Shown: in pieces, positions 1 to 13,100 of the stretch | Position numbering within the stretch: the stretch's first letter is position 1 | How the letters are laid out: the number at the start of each line of letters is the position of its first letter | Assembly: GCA_002633005.1 (NCBI GenBank) | Contig: NMRA01000456.1 | Span: forward strand, 125,147-189,146 | DNA from: Phoronis australis | Taxonomy: Eukaryota; Phoronida; Phoronidae | Length of the DNA stretch: 64,000 bases | Reading direction: 5' to 3' | The notes under the pieces: model-generated | Told to the model about the DNA's origin: nothing | Databases searched by the model: none | Seen by the model: the letters and a program-made list of their open reading frames with translations, nothing else | Made by a program: the position numbers and the translations under genes

Positions 1-1686
1 AGTCAATGCAAGGAACAGAAAAATCTCAAACTGCCTAGCAAATGCACGTTGTGTATTCCGCTACAGACTAACACCTACTGTATGGTAAATGTATGTGTCA
101 CAACATTAAATACTTAGTCGACTAACAAGTGCACACAGCACCAGATTAACACAGTGACAGAGGACAAGATCATCTCATCACATCACATGTCCATACTGTG
201 TTTACACTCCTTATCAAATAACTTCAACCAATCTTCTCTCACACCCGTAGACAAATCCAAATAACTTCAACGAATCAGCTCTCACACCCGTAGACAAATC
301 CAAATAACTTCAACGAATCAGCTCTCACTCCCATACACATATCCTTGGAGGGTCACTAGACGTTTTTCGACCGATTCTCTATCTACAATGACAACATAGT
401 ATCCAGTAAACTAAAATAACTAGATGATGTAGCATGTTAGGAGAACTTCTGCCACTCATGTAGTAGTCAACGGTGACACTAACACTAAGATATTTAACAT
501 TCAATACAATCCCAACAGCCCTAGCAATGATTAAGCAACAAAGGAACATGTGAAAGTGCTCAACTGTACTAATTAAATGAAAAATGAAGATTATGATGAT
601 ACTGGATGATCAGTGTTCTCACCAGGATTTATTTCATGTTCAGTGTGGCGGGAACGATGGAATGTTGTCAATCACAGTGATCATCTCAGTTCAGAAGGGG
701 AGATCACCGTATTCTTGGTAAAAAATATTTGCAGGTCATAGGTAACAATTTCTGTACAAATATTGAGATTCAGTCTACAGTAGGCACTAGATCTTAACGA
801 GAAAAAATCCACTCGGAAAGATTTGTCACACAATGCCAGAAATATGGCATCCAAAAATCAATCAAATAAAAAAGCAGGGATCGGATAATAGCTCGAGAAT
901 GGTAAGTTGACTTGAAAAAGAGACAATGAGACTATGGCAATAGCTTTGCTGTGGCTCTGCAAAGTGAAAAATGATCGCCAAAGCGCCATCTTATGTCCAC
1001 AACCAAAAACAATAGGTCTAGAACTAATGATGAAACAAGTTTGTAAATTTCGTGTCAATCGGATAGAAAATGTGATCTATAGTGTGCAAACGTAGAAACA
1101 AAAAACAAAGAGAAAGAGCAACGATCTTCGTGAAAACTTTTTACCAAGAAATAAGTAAACATAATCACTTATAAACCAAACCTAATTTTAAAATCCCGTG
1201 TCATTGTATGAATACTGAGAAGCAACAATGACATGTGGAATCAATATGGAACAGAGCACAGACTTTGCGGGTGAGTTATTTGATTGTTGTCGAGAACTTT
1301 TTGAACTTTGCGCGAGACAACACGAGACATACATGTTTTTGATTATTTGGTAAAAAGGTACAACCAACGACAATTAAAACGGATTACATTTTCGCTTAGA
1401 GCACACACGCTGCACACAAACTGAACCCCTTAAAGTAGAGTAATTACGACAACATAGTTACATTTATTGAGTAGTTCTTTATCTCTCATATTGTCCGCTT
1501 GTTGTGCCAAACTGTGAAAGAGGACCTGCGCACTCTGGTACCGTCGGAAGCACTGAAATGAAAAAGTAAAAAACACTGCGTAGAACAAAACATAAGACTT
1601 ACATGTAAAGAACAAGAACTGTTACAAGCTCAAACGTGAACTAGAATTAATTAAGCCAGCGATGGCAGATGTTCCCCATGAAGCCA
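1..1686. other. 3' flank of the ULK gene, no gene recognised
   Basis: AT-rich DNA with no open frame showing recognisable protein similarity on either strand. It contains one 43-base tandem repeat (215-343). It may include the 3' UTR, or an intron leading to last ULK exons outside the window. Confidence 0.5.
215..343. repeat. Tandem repeat, 43-base unit, 3 copies
   Basis: Three consecutive 43-base units begin with CAAATAACTTCAAC at 215, 258 and 301. Copies 2 and 3 are nearly identical; copy 1 and the end of copy 3 have diverged. Simple minisatellite with no coding content. Confidence 0.9.
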
Positions 1687-1743
1687 TCAATGAACTCCAT
1701 TCACTCCCCTCTTCTGCCAGGTACATTTAGGAACACCAACTCG
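1687..1743 (-). CDS. Candidate last exon of the ULK gene (uncertain)
   Basis: After the donor at 2007, the only downstream exon-like segment I can join in phase starts after an AG at 1744 and reads RVGVPKCTWQKRGVNGVH before a TGA. It resembles the family only in a short GVPK-like stretch and lacks the usual terminal helix. It could be a shortened natural C-terminus, the result of a local frameshift, or a false join, with the true last exon or exons left of the window. Confidence 0.3.
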   Translation of the reverse strand, partial: RVGVPKCTWQKRGVNGVH

Positions 1744-2007
1744 CTGTATCAAAAAACAAAATCAAAGCAAGAATCAAAATAATTATTTCAAAGAAAGTGC
1801 TGCGTGGGACTTCAAAGAAGTAGGCAGACACTTAGCAGAGGATGCAACATTAACATCGTCAGTTACTCAATAATAAAACATGTGAGAACTCAAGGCCTGT
1901 CACCAATCAAGGCTTAACTAAAAAAAAAAACTGGCAAATCGCACGTCACGCCTGGAGTATTTTTCCAATTTCACATAATGTGAACACAAACACATAAGTA
2001 TAGCTAC

Positions 2008-4175
2008 CTCTTGTCTATTTCCAAACATTTCATCTAGTAAGGCTGTCTGACACAGGTGAATGGCATGGTTGTAAATAAGCCTGTCAGCAGTGACACTCAA
2101 CAGTTGGGCTGAACTACTGTTAACATGATGCAGGCCACACTCCTTCAAATGTTTACACATCTCTAGGCAACCATGGTAACAGCTGTGCAACTCCTTGACA
2201 ACTGAAACGAAGCAACAAAACTGGTGAGAAACAGCAAAATGAGAGTGATGCTTTTGTGTGAAGCTTTTGGTATGTAACCTTTTGACCAAAGTACTGTACA
2301 CAATAGTTGCTGGAACAAGTACATAATGTCATTATTGTGGTGTGATGTGGACCCCCAAATAGAAATAGAAATGTATGGAAACATCACATTTTCAAAAATT
2401 TCACAGGTTTTGGATTTTTTGCCATTCAGGCAACAGTGACGACATTTTAGAAACTTTATACAAAATTATGTGCTTGGATTAATCGTTGCGCAGCAACAAT
2501 GGTTGCACACAAAACATGCTACCAGGGAGTCCAGAAGAATTAACACTGGCCAGATACATAGCACGGTAATGGTTTTCTAAGTGTTCAGTAATTTAAAACT
2601 ATACGTAAATCTGGCATAACTATTATTATTGTTTTTAATCTTGGAATTTTAATTATTCATATGGGTCCCAAACGTCTAAAAGATGTCATTCTAAACCATC
2701 AATTAGAACAAGCTCCTTGCATCCAACCTAATTTGATTTGAACTTACCACTTCTTACAGAGTTTGTGGGGTGGAGACGACCCACTCTAATTTGAACTCAA
2801 ATTCTTACAAAGTATGACGGCAGGAAATGACCTGCTCTGATTTGAACTTCACACTTCTTACAGAGTTTAAGGGCTGGAGACGACTTACTCTGATTTGAAC
2901 TTACCACTTCTTACAGAGTTTGAAGGCTGGAGACGACCTGCTCTGATTTCATCTCTAGACAATTCGAGGGAGGATGAGAGCATCTGAAGAGCTCGCACAT
3001 ACAGCACCAGCTGTTCCAGGTTCCTGGAGAACAAACACTAACCACATGGAATTACATGTCAACCTTACATAAAGCTAAATATAAGTGAATAAACTCACTG
3101 AAGACTATAGCATTAAAAATGAGGAGAACAGTAAGCACCATGTTAACATTTTCCAACAAACACTGGACATGGTCCGAGATAGTGACTCGCCAAGTTTCAG
3201 GGCTTGGAATGACCAATGACAAAAAACGCGGAAACTATTATGGCCCAAAACAAGCGATGTGAACCTTTCGTCGACAAAAATCGGCAGGACTAAAAAAAAA
3301 AAAGTTACCACCATCAGTAGCATGCGCCTGCGTCTTTTTATCTCGTCCATCCACTCCTCCACTCCCACCGCCACACATTTTGGCTGCAGAGCCGTAGTAT
3401 TTGTCGCCTCGGTTTACAATCACATGAGATGCCATTGAAAATCCCACCACGCTATCCCAGACGCCCCGGCAATGTTGACAATTTACATTCCTCCGAAACA
3501 CAAAGAGCAACTTCCGCTTTTCGAGGTGAAGGCGTCGGCAACGCCGCAGTAAGAAAGGAAATTTTATATCAAATCCGATTTTTTTACGCGGAAATATAAT
3601 AAAATGCGCGGACAGAACATTTGAAAAAAGCGGAAATCTGCGTTTCCACGGAAAATTCCAAGCCCTGAAGTTTACGATAAATGCCTGGAAAGTATTAGTT
3701 ATTAATAAGTTATCAAAAAAGCATTACTGGCCTTCACAAATTCAAGAATCACCTGAAAGATGGCAAAATCACCCGCTCTGTAGATCGAAAACACAGTCTG
3801 CAATTTGAGAATGAAAGTGAATGCCAAAATCGCATTTGTCCCAAATTACAGAATGAAGAAAATTCAATTTTTGCAGGAGTTTCCATGTCCCTAATTGTAG
3901 AGACTGTCCCAAATTGAAGAATTTTTACCATGCATCATGTTTTAAACTAATAAAAGAAAACAGGTCCTTAATAATGTAGAAATCAAACTAATGAGATTAG
4001 TACAGCGGCTACCTTACCTTTGACTTTCACTGACAAATGAAGGAGCAAAGCAGTCTGTCTCTTTCTGTTGCATTGGTTGTGTGATGGGAGTACTGCGGCT
4101 CTGGGCCAGATCAATGATACACTCGGATAACAACAACACAAAGTTCAGCTTGCTCACCGTCTCATTATGTTCTTG
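2008..4175 (-). CDS. ULK1/2: C-terminal EAT (early autophagy targeting) domain exons of the ULK gene
   Basis: Three exons (4175-4018, 3023-2905, 2201-2008) encode the helical domain that in ULK1/2 binds ATG13 and membranes, about residues 744-900. Matches to the family include [38 protein letters not shown], then [17 protein letters not shown] and [23 protein letters not shown]. Family members have two or so further helices after DEMF, and those are not convincingly present in this window. The donor of exon 2905-3023 lies inside the first unit of a tandem repeat (see 2736-2945). Confidence 0.85.
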
Positions 4176-7100
4176 CTAAAACACAAATTTAATACAACTG
4201 CTCATTCAGTAATCAGTGAAGCATGAGTACGAAGTTAGAAATCCTGCAGCTATTTACACAGGGACACGGCTTCGTTAAACAAATAACCACCAAGCTAGTA
4301 CAACAAATGGATGTGATGTTCATCAGCATTCAAGTGCTTTGCCTAGGCCATCACAAATCAGCCTTGTTCAGTAAAGATGTCCGAGTGATAAAATCCAACT
4401 ACCTGGAGACATTTCTGGACAGTCACTTTTCCCTGATATTTAGCCCCCGTTCTTTTTTTTACTAATTATTTTGAGAAAAGGGTTTTGCATAATTACCCAT
4501 TTTTCATTTCTAACGAAGACCACACAACAAAAGTAAGTTGATTCACAATGAACAACACTTGCACTATGAAAGAAAGAACTTCAACACGACAGAAACAATA
4601 GATGACATAAGCTGGCGTCAGCTGAATCATATCTTACATCCATCAGGGTTTCTTCTGCAAGTTCAGGAGCCTCAAACACAATGGGACCTTCCATGTTAGG
4701 TGGAGACTGTGCATAAGGCACAGAGTTAGGTGATGGGTTTTCAATGAATCCAATAGAAGAATGTCTCTCATGGCTGCCAGACTCTGATCGAGGCCTAGTC
4801 ACAGCAAAAGGTACAACAGGCTTGCCTGAAAATCAGTACAAAGCCAAAATTACTCAAGTGTGTGGTTACTTTCTAAGTAATTTGAACGATTTTAGTCATT
4901 CAAAACATTTTCTGAAAGACAAAAAATTGTCCACTGACAAAATAATTCAAAGATAATTAAATTGGTCTACTGTAAAGCTAAAACTTTGCAGGTCTCAGAA
5001 GAGCGATAACTTATTAAGCAAATAATTTGTATTTCACATATTTTTTCAAAAAAAGAGTTGAATGACAAATAATGTCATTTTCTAAGAACAACCAACCCAA
5101 AAAGAAACTGCATAGTACAAAAACTGATTTTGATTACACGCATTGTTCCCAGAATATTTCATTTCACCTGACTTTCTTATTGCAGTGACTCATGAGCCAT
5201 ATTTTTCAGCAAACCAGGAAAAGGTTTATAGTAACTTGCAGTAAATGGTCCATCCTTTAAAACTACATTTTATCCAATATGGCAGGTTGCACTTTTAAGC
5301 ATGTTTCATCCATTTCATTTCAACAGGCGAAGAATGTTGCCACGTATTACGTAATTTAGAAACCAAAAGAACTTACCAGATGGTATTGGTGTCGGAGGAG
5401 AGGAAGCTCCAAATGGTCTTGCCTCACTCACATCTGCTGATCTATCACCAGTTACGCAATGGGCTAAATTGTCTGGTAGTGTGCTTGACCGCAAACTCGG
5501 TGGAGAATTCATGGTGAAAACATCGCCTAAATCAAGACAAGCCATATGCAGAGATTAGTAAAATGTGTCGACACCATAACTGATACCAGATACCATCCAT
5601 AGGAAGTTACAAGCTCACAAAATCCTTAACGGCATAATGCAAATATTTACCATTCACAAATTAACCATATATACACTAAAGACAAAAACCCTTCTAGACA
5701 CCTGCAACACAGTACAACACTCTTGTGACATCATTCCCAGTGACATCATTCCCAGTGACATCATTCCCAGTGACATCATTCCCAGTGACATCATTCCCAG
5801 TAAACCAAATGCCAGGAACTAATGTGACTGGCAGGTCTTCTACCAGACAGTTGATCGAACGAGATCACACAAAGGGAAAACTGTAGTCACTTTATTTCCA
5901 ATTATGAGTTCAGTCCCCAGATTATGGATTAGAAATTATTTTAATACAGAGAGGGCAACTCTGATCATACAATCTACTGGATTAGGATTCATTTTAATGG
6001 AGAGCTACTTTGATCACACAAGGTGCATTGAATACTGTTTTTTTGTTTGCCAACAGAATTAGTAAAACCGGTTATGCTTAGGACCAGTTTTCAACGGAAT
6101 TACTATAACTGGATCATGTTTTAGGACAACTACTACAGCTGCATAATGTTTATGACCAGTTTGCCAACAAGGCAACAGAATCGTCACAACTGGTAATGAC
6201 TTAATGGTGATCATGACTTGTCACTGACAAGTCATGATCACCATAAAGAATCAAGTACAAAAATTAGCCCCTGTACAGCATGTGCAATGTGGGTGAACAA
6301 TGATTGGAATACTGAGCACAAACCTTCACTACAACAGTGATACCCATGGACTGGTCCAGTCTCTGATAGCCTCCTGACCCGTGCGGAACCAAAAGGAGTG
6401 TTGATAGGGGCAGTGACTTGGGTGTTTCGCTGGGACATAAGTCTGAGAGGAGAATCCGTTATGGCAGGCAAGCTGGCTGGACTTGCACAATGTCCTGCAA
6501 TGGCAATGCAATGTAATTCCACAAACAAAATGTTATACTCTCAGTAAGAAACAGGACTAACTTTATGAACAGCAGACCACTTGAAGTACCAGTAGAACAT
6601 GATATTTCATTTTATCAAACATACTAACCTGAAATAGACATGAACGCAATAACACTTCGTAACTGCAAACAAAAACCTTGGCCAACAGGAGGCATTACAG
6701 TTTTTTTCTACAAGCCTTCCAATGTCAGTTAAAGAAAACAGACCCACAAATACGAAAGCCAAAGTAAACTAAATTTTTTTTTAACTGTGCAAAACAATAA
6801 CATACAGCAAAATATTCATCAGTTCTCTTCTTGCTTTCCCAGTCACGAGTCATGCCTAACAAACAGTATATATTGCTAAGCCTCCATTTTCCCCAAAAAT
6901 ATACCCTCACAAACTTTTAAATTAGTATCAAGAGAAAGACAAGACATCATACACTTTAAGTCTGTCAGAATGTTTAAATCTTGTATTAAAACAAAATTAC
7001 AAAATCTGCCAAAGCAAAATGGAAGTACAGCAAGTGTGTAAGAAGCAATGAAGATTAGACCAATGACTTCATTAAAACAAGCCTTGTCAACAATGTAAGG

Positions 7101-10100
7101 TAAAGATTTGGCAACATTAAGCAGTAGCAACAAGCTAGAAAAGCAACAGTCAACTCACCAGTGCTCCTACGGGCAGGTGATGGTGGAGTGAACTGTTTAG
7201 GTGGCGTGCCAAAGCTATTGCGCTTGAAGCTATTGGATGGCGGAGTGCCAACAGTAAAGCGAACATTACCAGAATAGTCCGAGTCCATAGAAGTATTGGA
7301 TGATTTGCGAGGTATGGCCACTGCTCGACTGCTGCTCTCATTCTACAAAAGAACAAATCACAAAAATTGGTCTTTATAAAGTTACTGATTCTGTAAGTTA
7401 AACTTACTTCTACGTCAAATTTTGCATTGTAAGGTGTGCACCCAGAGTTATTTTGAGATCTGCACTCACCTACAAAAGGAGTACGCCCACCCACATCAAA
7501 TTCAGCCAAGGTTTCCTGTTTTTTTGAAATGCTGCACAAAGGCATGTACTAAGCAAAAGTAAAAAAGGCTCGATTTGCCAGTGACGAGTAAAAAAATAAA
7601 TCTCGCATCATTTTTGTTCATCTTAGATGGATTTTCAAAAAAGCAAAGACCAGAACAAACAAAGCTTTTTCGAGTGCCATTTTAATTTTTTTACATTCAC
7701 TAGACTAACAAAGGTGACTGACAATCACAAACAGTTACAACTCACTGCTCAAATAGAAATTGGAAGACGAAAAGAAAGACAGATGAGCACCCACCTTACA
7801 CAACGCTGGTGAAGATTTGGTCCCTTGGCGAGAAATTGGACTCTGTTGGTTACTTCTCTGCATCTTTTCGTAAGCTTGTATCTGAGATGGGACAGGAATC
7901 GGCTGAGATGACGGGGAAGTATTGGGACTAATGTGTAATACTGACGGTCGACTGGGACTAGTTTGAGGTTTCCTGTAGACAACGACTTCATTGGATACGT
8001 CCATCACAGCTCTCTGGGGGCTCTCCTTGCTGATTGGAAGGAAATGAACAAAAGCGTAACTCTTCATGTGATGTGAACATTTAAAGACTACATTATCCTG
8101 ATACTAACTGTACTGTGCAGTCATTCTAATTTTGTTTTTAACAGGGCTTAGAATGACCCATGAGAAAAAAGAGGAAAGCTTTCCAGGTAACGTATCGTTC
8201 TACAAAAACTAAACTGCAAGAAACGTTTTTTGGATTGAGTGAAGTTAAAATACTAAATATAAAGAGACAAAAGGAGGAATCTGAAAATCAAATGAGAGGA
8301 AATCAAAACCAAAAAGAGGAAATCCTCTTGTAAGAGGAAAATTCCAACCCCTGTATTAAATATCCAATGGTTCATTGTTATGAACAACTAATACAGAGCT
8401 TAACATAATGAGCCACCTCAAAACATTATTACAGTCGTTGTTCACATTCATATTTAATGAACACTTTTAGAAACCATGTGAATGAAGTGTGTGTGCGTGT
8501 CACCAAAAATCGAAGTTTTGAACATCTTAGACAAGACAGACCACACAACTTATGTTAAAACAAGCTCCAGGTGAATGCATTGCTAAATTAATCACATTTA
8601 ATCACATTCTTTATAATTGTGAATCCAGTAAATTTGAATTGTTTAGTGTGTTTTTGTGATGCAACGAAAACAGTGATTTAGTTTCTGTTTCCCGGACAGA
8701 GCCATCTGCACCTTACCTAACATAACACACATCTCACCTGAGCTCAAGATCCATAGACATCCGACTCTTCTGTGACTGTGGACTGTCACTTACAGGGTCC
8801 ATTGATATATTGCTTGGTACAATGACAAAGTCATCAGTAGGACTGGCACATTGTCTCGACTTGTCTCCAGCTATTTTGGCGTCAAATTTGACAAAACCCG
8901 ACAGTTGCCGAGGAGAACCGTCCGTGTCTGGCTGACCTTTGAGTTTCTGAAGTGTGCTGCCCTACACACATAAATCAGAGAATGTGTCATGAACTGCAAC
9001 ATGCAAATACATACAGCACAACTTATAGTAAGAAGGCTGATAAATGATGATTAAATTTCAAAAAGCCAAGACGTGTCCAGAAATAACACAAACTGAGTAC
9101 CAAAGAGTTGATGTAACACGTCTTGAGATGTCATCAATTCACAAATGTGGAAAATTAGTCAACAGCTAAACTGCAACAAGCATGAGACAATGAGTAAATA
9201 CATTTCATGCTTTGTATTACACCCAACGAAACCTGGTGACAAAACATCACATTGACAAAGGCTTCAGCTACGATATCTGAGAAGTCGGAAATTTCTGCTA
9301 CTTTTTTCAATCTGTAGATGCAAAGAATAAAATGTATTTACTCATACATCGGACGTCCCGATGAATCTATTTATTATGAGACAAACGACACAAATGCACA
9401 TAAGCTAGTTGGCAAAACTGTGACTTACCGAGGCTGTTCTTGGCATGTTGCCAGAAAGTGGTGATGCAGACACTTCTTTCAACTTAGGACTACTTCCTGA
9501 AGACAAACGACCACGGCTGGCACATTTGCCAGGCACAGAGACTGGGGCAGTACTGGCTCTGGGGGGACTATTTAGGAACGGATGATTGAAGAAAGTATCT
9601 GTAAATCACATAGACAAACATGATTTAGAAGAGGACCAAAAATCACTATAAGGGACTAATAGAATTTGAATCGGCAAAAGTATATTTTTTGAAAGTACAA
9701 ATCCATAGAAGTTGATTTCTGACTTTATACCAATCTGCCACTAATTAGATCACGTGACATCTTTTTTAAAGGAAAATTTAGCAAAAAGAGCACATTCATA
9801 GCAAAACAACAGGACCAATAACATGTCTAAATTTTGCTTGATATAAATGCTCAAGATACAATCTCACAATTGCTAGTACAGCTTTCTAAATTATGGTTTT
9901 GTGTTTGTTCTGGAAGCAACTTTAAATTTTTTTCATAGAAATCACGCAAGTCCTATTTTGGCAGCCCCTCATGCAAAAGTGGAACATCTTAAATGCATTT
10001 TGGAGAACAGTGTATCTGAAATTTTCATGTAAATCCGATCACCCATTTCTCAGATACAATGCTCCAAATTTGGCCGAAACTGGACATTTTTCTAAGGTCC

Positions 10101-13100
10101 AACCTTAAGTCTGGAACAAGATCAAGGTATTTATTATACCACAGCAGAACTTCAACCAATAGTCCTTGAAAAGAGTTTGAGAAACTGCAGGATGGCTGCA
10201 ACAGCACAAGAAGTAACTGATTTACCGAACAACATTAAACAGAACACTTTGTGACAGGAAAGTCACGGTACAACCATTTGACAACACGCATAGTTTATGC
10301 AGAGTTTGTGTAACAAACATACCAAAATCAATCCTATCCCTAGCGTTTCGTTTCAGCATTCTATACAGCAAGTCTTTCAATTCCGCAGATGTTCCAGACG
10401 GGATGTTGGGAGCTAGGTCAGAGTTTTTCTCGTAAAACTGCTTGAGTTGCTGGGGCGTCTGAGCCTGGAAGGGCGCTTTGCCTGTCAGGCATTGGAACAC
10501 TATAGTGCCAATACTCCACAAATCTGCCTTGGCATCATACTGTAGAGACATGATCACCTCTGGTGCCTAAATACCAAACATATAACTGAGTGTACTTTTT
10601 AACAAATTACCAAGTTAAAGTATGCCAAAGACTAAGTCATGCAATACCCAAACATTAATCAAGTTTTCCCCTAGTAATTGATATTGTCTCCTGAAATGCT
10701 CCAGTATGCAAAAAAAATTGTTTACAAGTTGTTCTTTGTTTTGCCACAGTAAATACCAGGGCTTACCAGCTCTTTGAAGGAAATATTAGTTTATTTTCAT
10801 AAAGCCAACAGCCACCAACATAAATGCATGATCCAGCTTTGCAATAAAAGTATCAATAATTAAGAAGGCTTTGCATACAGGGATTGACTTATAGTAAAGA
10901 AAACAAGTATTCAGTGACAGGTGGCCCAGCAAAATAAACCCCAAGACCTCACACTGCATATCCAATTACGAATGGCTAGCAATGAGTGACACTTGCAATT
11001 TTAAACATTTTTGCCAATTCAGACTTAGAAGACAAACATACAAAGTTCATACAAAAAGTGAAATCCTATGGCTGAGGTAGCATTGTGCACACCATTCTCA
11101 CCAACACATATTGAGGTGATGTGCAACTTTAAGAATTCAACAAACATTTACCAACACACTAATGCTAGCCATATATGTAAAACTCGGAAAACATCCCTTA
11201 CCATATACATAGGAGACCCACACAAAGTGGCTGCCATGACGCCATCTTGAAGGAACCTGGCAAAGCCAAAATCAGCTGCAAATGGAAAGTATAATATGAA
11301 CTTACATGTTGTTTATTGCTTTAGTTCATCCTAATTTTAATTCACCTTGCATAGGGCCACATTGGAGCCAAGTCTTAAGCTTTCAGATGAATTACACAAT
11401 TTCAACAACTGAAGAGTTCTATATTACTTTGGACTACAATTCATCAAACCAGTTATTGAACTGAATTGAATATTCAAAAAAAAAACATTGAATGAAGTAG
11501 GAAAAGCTAACTTTGGATTTTTGCACGGAAATAAGTCTTCTTATACATGTCCTGTATTCTGCATAGCAACAACAGAACAAGAAATTGACATTCTACTCAA
11601 AAGTGATATGAAGCATACAAAACAAATTGAATTGTAATTAGTTTAAGCCTATCATTGTAGGTTACTTGGAATTCAATGCTGAAGTGTTATATCCAATTCT
11701 ACTCAGTTCACATTCAAAAGTTTGTTTCGTATTCACTGAGTCAGTGATTCGGGAATTGTTATTTTTGTGAGCATAGCATGCCTTGCCCTAAGTACCACTT
11801 GGACAGTCAGTCTCAAGACCAAACTAGTAGCTCCATCTAGTGTTCATTCATAGAAGAAGCCCACCTCTGGCTATCTGTTGTACCATCTGGTATTCAATCA
11901 CGGAAGAAGTGCTGCCCCACCCCTTGGAAATCTAGTAGACTTATCCAGTGTTCAGTACCGGAAGAAGTCCTTGGCTATCTAATTGCTCAATAAAGTGTTC
12001 AACCATGGAAGTAGCCCCCCCCCTTTGGTCGTAGTTCAATCATGGAAGAAGCCTCCCAGCTATCAAGTAGCTCAATCTAGTGTTTAGTCATGTAACCCCC
12101 TCCCCGGTTATCTAGTATTTTCACTTGGAAGAAGTCTCTTGTACTCCCATCGTGTTGACACGCACATAACGACTTATAACCAACTTGAAGTAGTTCATTT
12201 GTCTGAAGAATAACCTTGAGGTTTTACTGGGGCTCAGAAACACTATTTGTTTAGTCTGTTTAAGAACTTGAGACTGATGTAATAAACACTGTGGCCGAGA
12301 TAAGAATAACCCTCCCATTCAATCAGTCTCTTAATGACATGTTGTTGTAATGATATAGCTTTCAGCGCATAAACTAACAACCTACAAACAACAATTTATC
12401 GAGTCCAGTCTTCAGAAATAATGGCTTGTAGATCATTCAAGCCCAAAAAATCACATCCAATTTGAGGAAGGTACATTTAAACTACTTTTATAGTGGCCAT
12501 AATACATTAGTGTTTTTGACATCATGAATTGGCAAAGACAAGTGGGCTGGGACTTTTCTTTTCATCCCTACTTGGAAGATCACTAAAAAACAAATAATCA
12601 AAGCACATGTTCATCATGTCAACAGATTTATCAGCTAAAATTTTTGATGAAGCATTCATAACTCACCAATTTTAAGAATTATTTCATTAGTCGGTGGGTT
12701 TGGCTTTCCTGAGTTACACAAAAGCAGGTTCTGAGGTTTAAGGTCTCTGTGTACGATTCCCTTGGCGTTAAGCGCTTCCATTGCACCAGCTAGAAGTAAA
12801 CAGCTATGCACTGCACACAATGTAAACAAGGCAAAGATTACCACCAACCAGATCACTAGAATTACATTAGCACTGATTTAGCAATTATCACAAGACTCTA
12901 TCAACATACAACAATCCAAAGTATGTAATAGATAAAATCTTGATTGAAAACACAACAGTTACTGTTCTTTCAGTTGGACAGCTTGATATATAATCGCTCA
13001 TACTGTCTGTACTACTTCACAAATTACAAAAAAATAAACAAGTACGTAGCAACAGTAGCTATATTTTGTGTGCGTAAAGATGAGGCATTTTAGCATAAAA

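Noticed and set aside
7408-7469. Possible intron starting at the GT at 7469 inside a ULK exon
   Set aside because: Splicing there leaves phase 1 and creates an immediate stop in the next exon, while the donor after 7408 keeps the frame.
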